Origin: Chaunax sp. Z400
Lineage: Eukaryota; Chordata; Actinopteri; Lophiiformes; Chaunacidae
Assembly: GCA_037577475.1 (NCBI GenBank)
Contig: CM075194.1
Coordinates: 6,995,992-7,059,991 of the forward strand
Direction of reading: 5' to 3'
DNA: 64,000 nt
Below the pieces are notes generated by a model. That model was not told the DNA's origin. It worked only from the letters and a program-made list of their open reading frames with translations, and searched no databases. Numbering within the stretch: position 1 is the first letter of the stretch; the number at the start of each line of letters is the position of its first letter. The translations under genes were made by a program, and so were the position numbers. This document shows positions 13,735 to 24,900 of this stretch, one piece after another.

Positions 13735-14030
13735 CAGTAGAGTGAATGCCTCCATTAAGGCTGAGCAATCCTGCACTTCTGTAGCTTGCCTGACCTATGC
13801 CCCACTTCTCTGCAAATTTTCATGGAAATCACTTCTGCTGTTTTTGCATGATTACAGAAAATGTTGAAAAATACACAATGTTAAAAAAGTGACAAAATTC
13901 CCCATACTTCCACCAGGTTTGATGGAAATCCTTGCAGTAGTTTTTGCATAATCCTGCAAAACAATCAAACCCACCAACAAACAAATGGGCACAGGTGAGA
14001 ACATAACCTCCTTGGTGGAGTTAAAGATTT
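13735..14030. repeat. dispersed repeat, TTTCATGGAAATCA type, copy 2
   Basis: Same motif order as 10,940, continuing to CAAACCCACCAACAAACAAA and GAACATAACCTCCTTGGTGG. That ending is a familiar repeat tail in fish genomes. Confidence 0.6.
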
Positions 14031-14149
14031 ATTTATTTTGCAGGAACCAGTGAGTTTTGGCCTCACTACCACAGGGCAGAGAAGTAGAGAAGTGTTTAAA
14101 AGATGGACTAATGACATGTTGGTTTGAGCTTTTTAATTTTTGGTTAACA

Positions 14150-14680
14150 CAATGACAAAAAAATTGCCTTTTGTCTGGGAATAAAGTCAGCCTGTGCTGA
14201 CCTATGCATAAATGCTGATATTCCTTTTGAATGAAAATAATCTAATTAGCATAAAAACGTGTGTCCCGTACAGCACTATAAAGGAGGACTGTTAAATCTG
14301 GAGGCCTTTCTTCCTGTAGGTGTTTAACAGCAGATTATCAGAGATGGGTTCGTCAAGGGTAGACAAAAGACTTTTTCCTGCTCATTTCTTAGCAATAGAC
14401 GCGCCATAACCAGGAATGACAGTTCGGACAAAAGGCTAGACATTAATTCATCTTTCCTATATGACCCTGATGCAAATGAGGAAAATGAAAGCACGCAATC
14501 AATTCCCTAATTGGGTTTGTGCTATTTTAACTTGTTAAGGGGGCCTCTGTCTAGATTAAAGAGAAGGTCAATTTCTCATTGTGACAATTACTGTATTCAT
14601 TTCACAGTGCAACAAAGGAGTCCAGCAACGGTTGAGAGAGACGGCAGTGAGCAGATGACTCCCCCACTGTGAGTCTACCA
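14150..14680. promoter_or_regulatory. candidate enhancer with homeodomain motifs
   Basis: Contains AATAATCTAATTAGCATAAA, TTCCCTAATTGGGTTTGTGC, GATTAAAGAGAAGGTCAATT and GTGACAATTACTGTATTC, a dense set of TAAT-core motifs in repeat-free DNA. Confidence 0.3.
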
Positions 14681-15001
14681 TCAGAACAGCTTGTTGATCT
14701 CAGGCATCACGCTCTTTATAATCTGCAGACACAGTTGTTTGGTCCAAAATTATACATCTACATTTCAGGGTAAAGACGCTGTGGATCTCTTTTTTAATTA
14801 TTCACCACATGGGTATTGTTGTGAGAGATTTTTGACAGAATTTCCATTAGCAACAAACCAATTGATATTATTTAATGAAAATCTTCAAATTCTTTTTTTT
14901 TTATATCTAGGAAAAAAACATCTTTGATAAAGCCAAAATCAGATCCAAGCTAACAAAATAGTACCAACAAGACTTACATCCCCCAAGAACTTGGTTTGAA
15001 C

Positions 15002-15338
15002 TTAAAGGAGCAGTTCACACACAAAAGTAATGCTATTAGCTTACAAGCTATGGTAAAGATTCCAGTTTATAAGGTTGATAACATCTTTTCTAATCAGCTT
15101 GAAAACAGGACTTCTAGAAACTAAGCTGTCTGGAGTAATTTCATTTGTTTTCAGCTGTTTCTTTTTTAAATTTTTAAATTTTAAAACAAGTCCCCATCTT
15201 GCCCTGTTTTAAGAGAGTGCTACATCACTTTTGCTTTGACAGAAATGTTTCACGAACCAAGAGACTTAAATCATCTTTCCTCCAGCATTGGGATGAGAAG
15301 ATAATGACTGAATTTTAATTTTTGGGTGAACTGTTCTA
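15002..15338. repeat. TIR repeat (AGTTCAC type), copy 1
   Basis: The left end TTAAAGGAGCAGTTCACAC and the right end TTTTTGGGTGAACTGTTCTA are inverted copies of each other. The interior contains TTTTAAAACAAGTCCCCATC, shared with the copies at 21,420, 52,456 and 61,350. Size and structure fit a MITE. No coding capacity was seen. Confidence 0.7.
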
Positions 15339-15779
15339 ATAAGTATTTCTCTCTTCCTTTCTTATAAATAAGATTCAAACACTCAGAAACTACAGCTAAT
15401 CATCTTCTTCAGGACTTCATCACATTTGATTAACGTCATTAATTAACAACAGAACTCTTACGCTTTTTGATTGACACAGTGATGAATCTTTGTTTAACAG
15501 AAATCAATCAATGACAAAACGGTAATAAGACATTTCTCCTGTGAAATAAGGAAAACTTTTCCAATTTTGTTTTCATATAGGCCCAAAAACTGCAAGAATT
15601 TGTTGGAAATACAGCAAAAAAACATGGTGTGTTGCACAAATATACACACACTGCTGTGTTTGAAGTGTCATTCCTTTAAAGAAGACAAGCAAACAACAGC
15701 AGCCCTGCTGGAAAGGTTACGAAGTCCAAGCTGAGTGGCTGCAAGGCTGCAGCGGCACATTTATTTTGGCTTCCTAAGA

Positions 15780-16560
15780 AACAAATCAGACCGTTGATAC
15801 ACTGTTGAGTCAGCTACTCCCTCATGTCACATCAATAGTTTATGTACTAGTGGAGAGAAACCATAGAATTAGAATAAAAATTAAATTATGTATCCCGATG
15901 CTTAAAGCAATGCATTCAATTACTCAAAACTTCTCTCAAAGCAGAGGGAGGAGCATTTTTACTGCATACCCATATATCAAAAAGCAAAGAGTGGGAGTGC
16001 AAACTGTCACATCCGCTGGTAAATTTCTGTTTTTGTTCCTTTTTATCCTGTTGGGAGGGAGAGAAAAAGGGAGAAATCTCTACATACCAAGCAGCCTTTT
16101 AACTAGACCCACTTAATCTTCCCGGTGTTTGCTTTAGTTAAGTGAGGGATTGGCTTCGTCCAGGCTCGGAGTGGCGTGATGTTGATTCCAGCCGGTTTGT
16201 GAACCCTAACCTCTTATCAGTCTTTATCTGCATTTGAAAAGGTTTCAAGCAGGGCAAAGCCAAGCAGACCAATAAGAATAAATATAGATCCATTTTGGTA
16301 ATGCATCAACTGAATGCCCTGGTGCTGCTAGTGAGTTCGCCCAGAGTTCATGTTATTAGTATTACAGGCCTTTTAATGCTCTCAGATCTCACAGATCAAA
16401 AGGGCTTAGTGAGGTATGCCACCATCAACCAATTAATGCCCACTAGTGCAGCTGCTCCATCTGAAAGGACAACACTAAGCACTTCTCACAGCCTCAACTT
16501 CATTTTTAGGTAATTATTCAGTTCTTCTGGAAGGCTTTTGTAAGTCACACCCCGCATATT
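15780..16560. promoter_or_regulatory. candidate enhancer with TCF/LEF-like site
   Basis: AGATCAAAAGGGCTTAGTGA (near AGATCAAAG), ATGTTATTAGTATTACAGGC and CAACCAATTAATGCCCACTA occur in a well-mixed, repeat-free stretch. No coding support. Confidence 0.3.
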
Positions 16561-17032
16561 GCATAACAGGAGTCACAAAAGTGACCTTGAACCTGGTGGC
16601 TTTGAGCAAAGTGGGATCTGCACAAATCCCTCCCACATTAACAAAGATAGGACACAGTCGGGAGGACTGAGGGGAGGTATTTTAGGTTTAGGAGAACCTG
16701 GCTCTAGATAAAATCTCTGGGACAATGGATACTTTTCAGGTGTTTGACTTGCACTTGGCTTTAACTCAATAGCAAAGGGCCTCTCACTCAAGGACACTGC
16801 AGCAGGACACACAGCTGCTGCCGGGATTAATCTGGTGGAGTTTTGCAGATGGGACAGCAACAAACCACTTGGCTTCTCATCTTGAAGCTTCCACTGATGT
16901 CTTAATTTATCGAGTTACATGCTCAGGCTTCAATAATCCAGGTCACGAACCAATCATCAATCAAATTTATTATAAAGTTTATCATAAGCCTGACCTTTTT
17001 TTTTTTTTAAATTCTTGGTTATTCATTGCCAC

Positions 17033-18082
17033 ACAGTTGGAAGCAAAAAGTATTCAATCCCCATTGTATATTAGGTTTATTGGCTAAATATACTATTTAT
17101 CAGCTGTTTGCAGCAATATTTCAATCAAACAAGAACAGTTTAAATAGCTCAGTTTTTATCCCACAGTCAACACAAAATGCTACTTTAAATGACTTTTAAT
17201 GTTGTTAAAACACTGTTCCAACCTTCATAGACTTACTTTAGCAGTAGAGTCCAAAGGTTTTTTTCTATTAAGGCCTAAATTTACATAAGGCTCCATGCCC
17301 AAACTCCCAAGACTTACCCCACAGCTGACCCAAAAGTACAAGAAAAGTTGGCTCCAGTAGCTCAAAACCATCTAGATAAGACACTGAAGTTTTGGGATGC
17401 AGTTCTGTGGAACAATGAAACCAAACTGGAACTTTTGGGGCCTGTGGATCAGCAGCATGTCTGGAGGAGGGGGAATGATGCATGGCTGAAAGAGCACCCT
17501 ACCTACAGTGAAGCATGGCGGAGGCTTTGCTTCCTCGGGAGCTGGAAACCTGCAGCGTGTAGAGAAAGATGGATTCCATCAAGTATCAGGAACCATCTGT
17601 GAGGAAGCTGAAGCTTGGGGGGTCACTGGAAATTCCAAAAGGACAATGATGCCAAGCAGACCTCAAAATCCACCAAGGCTTGGTTTCAGAAGAAGTCCTG
17701 CATCATCCTAGAGTGGACGACACAGTCACCTGACTAGAATCCTGTAGAAAATCTCTGGTGGGATTTGAAGGAGGCGGTTGCAGCATGTAAACCAAAGAAT
17801 CACCTTTGCAGCAGGTCAGAGCAGCTAAAGGGTCTCTACAAAGTACTAGTGATGCTTGTCATTAAGGGGTTGAATCATTTAGAGACTGCAGTAAAAATAA
17901 AAACTTAAAGGGAAAAAAAGGAAAAGTGGCATTTTGTGTGTGTTTTATTTGGGAAAAACACTAATATCTGTTCATTGAGCTATTTAAGATGTCTGTGTTT
18001 GATTTGGTTATAGCAAACTGATAATTATATTTTTCCAATAGATCATGCACAAATGGTGTTGAATAATTTCGCTTCCAACTGT
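17033..18082 (+). mobile_element. decayed Tc1-like DNA transposon
   Basis: Inverted ends ACAGTTGGAAGC (17033) and GCTTCCAACTGT (to 18082) bound about 1,050 bp, shorter than a full element of about 1.2-1.6 kb. A TA follows the right end, and the left TA is lost. The interior keeps Tc1 transposase C-terminal signatures: VLWNNETKLELLG, where the catalytic Asp position has become Asn, then a Lys-His-Gly-Gly-Gly box and a late WFQKKS-like region in other frames, with stops and frameshifts between them. It cannot encode an active enzyme. Confidence 0.85.
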
Positions 18083-18790
18083 ATGTAGCGCCTCACCTAC
18101 ACCACCTCTTTGGTCTCTATATATTAATATGTATGGAACCATATTATGACTCTAAAAGTTCAAGCTTTAGTTCCCTGTAGCCATAGTGCTCCTAAAAGGC
18201 ACTTTCACAAATTGTCCAACAGACATGCCAAAACAAAATGCATGCATGATGAAGCAAAAGACCTGAACCTTTGTTATGCTGCACATTAACAAACACTCTG
18301 CAGTGTAATTCACTTACAGCTTTAGAATTAAACATGGCACAATGAATGTGCCGATAGCACAACTACATATCAATACCTTTAAAATAAAAGTAGAACATAA
18401 TAGCCCTTAAGTTAAGGGATAAAGGTAATGGTGCCACCTGGTGACGATGAACAGAAAAACCTGTTAAAATTCCATTTTAAAACAAAAGTAATTTTTTTTA
18501 AAACAGATTAATCAAAAGTAATCCCACACAAAATAATCTTGCAAATAGAATGCTCAAAGCACATTAATTATTATTAGAATAAAGTAGTATAATATACCTT
18601 GGTGTGCCCTTTGCATTATGAACAATGGTCAGCCATCATGACGTAAACATTTCCAAATGAATGAAAAATCAAAACACAATTAGTTGGTTTTTTTTGCTGC
18701 AAGAATTTCACAAAATCCAAACGCAAAGATGGAACAGGTCGACTATAAGGAGCCCATTTTGGCACCAACAATGAAAGCATTTTTGATTTC
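18083..18790 (-). other. ttc31 downstream flank, probable 3' UTR
   Basis: AT-rich sequence below the ttc31 stop codon. Part of it should be 3' UTR. No clear AATAAA on the minus strand, so the end is not placed. Confidence 0.4.
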
Positions 18791-18926
18791 CTACATGTGA
18801 AAATTTCCCAGTCCACTGGTGACTTTGTTCCGGTCAATGTTCTTGTGCTTTGGGTCATGTTTGTAGTTGCAGTCTAGCCTCGTGCAGCCTGTGGTCCTCC
18901 AGAAAAAGCACTCCTTACTGTACAGG
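18791..18926 (-). other. ttc31: last ttc31 coding exon, CCCH zinc finger
   Basis: Terminal coding exon. The acceptor TTGCAG precedes it and the stop TAG is at 18793-18791. It encodes KECFFWRTTGCTRLDCNYKH, which has C-x7-C-x4-C-x3-H spacing typical of RNA-binding CCCH fingers, followed by a basic tail ending GNFHM. No canonical AATAAA was found on the minus strand in the few hundred bases downstream, so the 3' UTR end is undefined. Confidence 0.8.
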
Positions 18927-21900
18927 CTGCAACGAGAAACAATTTCACCTCACAACAATAGCAACAAAAAAAAAAGAAAAATGACTAATATGAAAAAAGA
19001 CATTTAATACTGCTTATTTTATACGTTTGTCTAAGAAATCCTACTTACACCTACTGCTTTGGAGTTTTAAGACATGCCAATCAAAGATATTGACAATCTA
19101 GATTTATCTCAAATAACCTCTATGATTTTAATTATTTTACACCTGAAGATAAATAAAGTCTACACTCATAATCAAAGCGAAACAACGCTTTTATCAATCA
19201 GTGGAAGAATAGCAGCAGGTTCTTACCCAGTGCGTGATAAGAGGTCTGTGATGGCCGATTTGGACATACCGAGTCCAGGGTGGATTTTATTGGGATATCG
19301 CACCGACAGTGGAGCCCCCTTCACCACCAGTCCCTGAAGAGGAAACAGACATTTAACATCGCACAAACATGTCCACATTAAAAGCAGTTAGAAACGGACT
19401 CTGAATCAGTTTAACCATTTAGCTATTTGAAGTGTACCTTGTTTCGAAAAGTTTATTTTCTCTCATAATAAATTAATCATCGATTTCCCCGACCCTAGAT
19501 GGCATCTTTAAATGTGTTGTAGTGTCCAACGACATGTTTAAAGTATTTAGTTAATTATTAGAATTACAAAAGACTGATAAAAAAAAATGTATTCAAAATA
19601 TTGTAACCAACACGTTGAGGCTGATGCTAAAGATAGCTCTACTTAAATCCATAACGGCTTGATAATTATTAATATTGCACCAATTTATAATAATCAGCAG
19701 TGCACAAAAGCAGTCGGTGAAAGCAATGGCTAAAGTAGACAAAATGCTTACCTTTTTGTTAACTTTCATTTATTGCATACTATAAAAATCCCTGTGTTGA
19801 GTAATAAATGCTTTAAGTGACAGTTAGCAGAGCTGCACTGGGGAGTCTCACAGCTTAGAAAAGAGAAGAAGCTCTTGCAAAGAAACAACTGAAAAGATTT
19901 AGTCGCTACATAAACAATGCTGCAGTTTAAAAGACGCAGACTGACTTTACAGCAGAGTGGAAGGGATGCAGACGTCAGTCACTGCTTCAATAACACAATC
20001 AAAATTAAGTTTTCTCCTTGTCTCAACATATATCACAATACATAACGTGCTATAAGCTTATTCTACTATTTCAGTTGTATAGAAATAACATGTGCAAGGA
20101 AATAACCTATTACATTTTGGAGCGAATCCACATCACGAAGTGGATTCACGGATTATTTTTCACCCTCAATGAGTAGGACTTAGTTGTGGGTTGGCCTCTC
20201 CTCCCCTGGCTTGAGCGAGCAGCAGGGGGCGAGCGAGCTAGACAGCGAATGAAGAGAGGGAGCAGAGGAGCTAGAAGCGTGGACCACTGGCGTTGGCAGA
20301 GGTACAGTATGTGCTTTTCAAGTCCCCTACTGCTATGTAAGTATCATTTAGACTAAACAGATACTTGCATTAATACACTGAATGGCTTTGTCACAGTCTT
20401 CCTTCCTGGTGTAGTTCACAAAGGCACACTGGTGTTCCAGCAGCATCTTGATGCTGTTGACCGTCCCAGCTCTGAGAGAGAGAACAGGAGGAGACATCAA
20501 ACACCTCAGCTTTCATTCTACGCCTGTAAAACTGTCTGAAACCTTCTGTATCTACTGTGAAACTACAACAGCTGATTCTGACAAAGAGCCGAGAAACATG
20601 CCCAAACAAAAAGACTTGAGTGTGCGGTGCTTCACCTGCTGAAGAGCTCGTGGAGGGTTGCGTAGGTGACAGCAGGGGCCAACAATCCGACCCAAATGGG
20701 GAACAGCTCCCTTCATGCAAAACAGAAGAGATAAATGTTGCACACTGGGAATAACTCAGCAGATGATCCTGAAAGTACACATTTATGTCTGTTCAGGCAC
20801 AAGCAACAATATAAGAGACGTATGTAGCCTGTGAGAACGTGAACATTGTGTCACTTTAAGGTTAACAAGCCAAAGAAGGCTGTGGAATCGCTGTATTACG
20901 ACTCATTTCTATTTTAAATAAGTGAACTCACGGTTTCACAGAATTTCTAGAACGAGGGGTCGGCGACTGAGATTTCATTCTGCTTCGAGTCAAAGCATTG
21001 GACCCTCTGATCTGCTGCGTTCTGGAGCGGTTTGTTCGTTGGACGATCCACTCTCCCTCATCGTCATCGTCGTCTTCCTCTACCACTGGTTGGTCTGTGT
21101 CGTCTCTACTGGCGCTGGCAACTGAAAAGAAAAAAGAGTTTGAATACAAAAAACAAAAACAAAAACAAAAATCTCTCAAGTGACACTTCATCCTTCCAGC
21201 TTTGAGAAACGTTTTGGCACATTTACCTCCAGGACCCGGATTACCGCCACCAAACAGAGATTCAACAGCTTCCTCTAGCGACCGGTTTGTTCTCAAAGCC
21301 TCGGAGCTCTGTTCCCAGGTGAATCCCATTTCCTAAAATGGAAGACCAAGAATAACTTCAGCCACAAATGACTTAGAAACATTTCCCATTTGCATTTAAA
21401 AAGAAGATTCTTAGTCCTCAAAACATTTCTGGAGCTTCACAGCATTCTCTGAAATAGCCGAAGAAGATGGGGACTTGTTTTAAAACCTCAGAGGAACTTG
21501 TTGCTGCTACTTGAACAGAGCTGTCACTGTTGTTTGTGATGCAATTTCCATTTAGCAGGTAAAAACAGAGATTGCGGGTTCTCAGTCTCGCCCAATGGTG
21601 CATGTACATCCTGACAGACTCAAGAGACAAGACTTTGTGTTACTGCAAGTCGGCTACTGTAGCGCAGACTTTCCAAAGGCGTCTGATGGTGAGGGTAAAC
21701 TGGTGTATCTGCCCTCCACTGACAGCTCTGGCTTGAACTAATATACTTCCTCAAGGTAGTTGCAGGACTTTCTTGGATTGGTGGGATTGTATTATTGGAA
21801 GATTTTGCTGTGAAGCTCCAGAAATGTCTTGATGACAAAGAAACGTCACTTTCCATCAATATGGGCATAAGGGTGAATTGTTCCTTTAAAAGTACCACAG

Positions 21901-24900
21901 CAAAAAAACAACAACAACATCTAATCCCCTCAAAACCAGCTATCAAGACAGGGCAGATGTGGTCTGAGGAAACCACCTTATTGCTGCAATACTTCCTGAC
22001 TTATTTGCAAACTGTAATACAAAATGTTCTCCTACCGTGAGGTGCATCGTCTGTGCTCGTTTCAGCTCTTGCGTAGCTTCAACACTTGAACTTTGTAGCA
22101 GCAAAACCTCCTTATAAATCAGCGAAGCCTCATAGTATCTCTGAGAAAAAGCAAAGGGCAATAAGTAAGGGGTTTAAAAATCAATTAAGTAATGAAGAAT
22201 ATTAAATTCTAGTCAAGCGTTGGAAATGAGGGGAGTTAATATTGCAATACTGCAGAATATCTTGACTTGCAAACAGGTTTTACTACAATATTGAGCATTT
22301 TTCTGAAAAGCCGCAACCTGAGGAGATGCTAGGCATGGAAAAAAAAAAAACATCAAAAAGGTTTACTGTTACCTTGAGTCCACAGAGAGCTTTTCCTTTC
22401 CTAAATAAACCTTTTATCCACTTTGGCTCCATGCAGAGTGCTATGTCAGCATCCCTGAGAGCATTTTCATACTGCTGCATTCTTTCACAACAGAACGACC
22501 GATTTCCAAACAACCTGGAAAACAGAGAACGCACAACTCAAGGTCATTAATGGTCACCACTTCTGGGCGAAATTCATTTAAATCCAAGCTCTCACTTAAA
22601 TTCCTTTGGGTTGTATTTAATAGCATCAGTAAAGTATTTCACTGCCGTCTTGAACTGTCCTGAGGCAGCCAAACTATTTCCAAGACCTGGAGGAAGAGAA
22701 AGGAAGGTTGTTTATTTCTGCACCTCCACAAGGAATTAAAAACATGTAAAGGAAAACACAACTTACCAGCAAGCTCTCTGCTTCTTTTTGCAAACTCTTC
22801 TGCCATGGGATCCATTGTGTTCTGTAAAAATTAGAGGCAAGCACATTCGTCTGTGACGAACACCGAGCACTGCAGAAAACACTACATTCGCACGAAACTT
22901 TCAGTAAAACGCCAAATGATGATGATTTTAAGGTGAAACCAGTTATTGTTCGTTTACTTTGAACTATTTTTAAAAGGGGAAATTTCGTTTCTTGGTTGAT
23001 AGTTTAAAATATTTTTAGAAAGTTATTGATAAAACATCAGAAAACAAATAACCATTAAAACGGTTGTCTGGTGTGACTGAAGTGTTTCATTTCAACCATT
23101 TATTTAAATCGGATTGTGCCTTAAAGAAACACAAATACTATGTTGTCAGAGTTCCCACCTCTTTATTTGGCTCCATTTTCTCTTCCTTCTTTGGAGCTTC
23201 AGATTTCTCCACAACATTTGGCTTTTCCTCCTTGAGCTGCTTCACTTCTACTAACTTGGTGTTTTGCTTTTTTCTTGCTCTTGCAGGCCTCTGGTTACAC
23301 ATCTCCTTAGGTACGGACTCAGCCGCAGAATATGAATTATTCAATTTTGAATCCTGTTGAGGGTAATGAAGCACAAGGTGGTGGTTTTAAGATAATCTAT
23401 GTAAATATTTTGTCTAGACTCATTGACTCAACACATTCTTTTAACAAATGCTGACACAACTGCAACAGTGTTAAAAATCTAGGGCCGGTTTCACAAAGAC
23501 AGGCTTTGAATTTAGTCAAATAGTAACACATCAGATAGATAAATAAATGAATGCTCTGCACTGTTTTGCCTGCTTATTTTATAGAGGCTCTTCACTGCTG
23601 TATGTTTACTGCTGCAAAGGAGGCTATGTTCTCACCCGCAGCTATCTGTTTGTCTGTCTGTTAGTGCAATTACACAAAAATTACTTGACTGATTTTCATG
23701 ACAATTGGTGGGGGTAGGGGGTTGAGCTCCTGGCAGGGAAGAACCCATTACATTTTTGGAGTGGATCTGGATAAAGGGGCAGATCTGTTTTTCCCCCCCA
23801 CTTTCTTTAAAATTGTATTCTATCATGCAATGCTAACAGACAGAGGTGAAAACATAAACTTGTTTGCAGAATAAGTTTTTTCATAGCTTCAGTATTTTTG
23901 ATGCTGGATGAGGAGAGAGTTTTGTTACGCAGATGTGGTACTGAAAAAGTATTAAATTATGAATACTTTTAACATCCTTAACCAACAGACCAGTCTAAAA
24001 TATCTTTTATGAAACCAGCCCCGACTCTGAAACTTGTCTGGTATCACTTTTCCAAAGCTGCTTTAATTCTTCTGTAATAATATCGTATTTGCCCTTTGTA
24101 TTTGGTCATCATCCATTCAATTAACCTGAGACATGATGTCTGCACTAGCCTGAAAGAAGAAAACACACACATTAATGTGAGAACAAAAAGGTAAACATCT
24201 CCACAAACCTTGTGCTTCTCATCTTCTTTCTCAGTCATCTCTGTATTCTTTTCTTCTTTATTATTAGTATTATTAACACTGCTCTCATCATATCCAACTT
24301 CCTCAGTCCCATTTTGTGTTTTACCAGATTCAGGAAATTCATTTGCTTCTCCATTACTATCAATAATAGAATTTTCTTCCCGATTTTTTAAGGGGTCTGA
24401 CTTCCCGTTTTCTTCTTCCTGAAATGACGAAATAAAGAGATTACAAGTAATCGGTGTTGCTTTGAAAAGGCTTTGCTGTCTGGATTTTGTTTCCAGACTA
24501 TCACACGTATGTGCATTTGCTACATTTCAAAGCAATATGAATAAAACAAGGCTTACAGGCAAAATTTCATCAGCTGCATTCTCCTTCTCTAATCGTTTCT
24601 TTTCTTTTTTACGCTGCAACAGAAAGAAGAAATGTGTGGTGAGCCACTGTCAAAGAAAAGAGCAACTAAATTCTAATAAATATGCCAGAACTGACCAATT
24701 TCTTACGCTTGTTCCTCTCTGCTTTTTCCTTACGCCGTTCCTCTTCTATTAACTCTTTTGCATGTTGATCTGCCTCCTGGAAAAATAAAACTTTTGTGTT
24801 GAACCAATGCTCAATAAATGGATAAAAGAAATTAAAAATGCATTGTGAAAAAAACACAAGCATTTCTGTTTTCAGGATAAATATATTATTATTTAAAGTT

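Noticed and set aside
17348..17711. Open frames that look like a transposase gene
   Set aside because: They are fragments of the decayed Tc1-like element in different frames, not an intact gene.
21620..21976. 118-codon minus-strand frame in a ttc31 intron
   Set aside because: It falls on the TIR repeat copy and has no splice sites joining it to ttc31.
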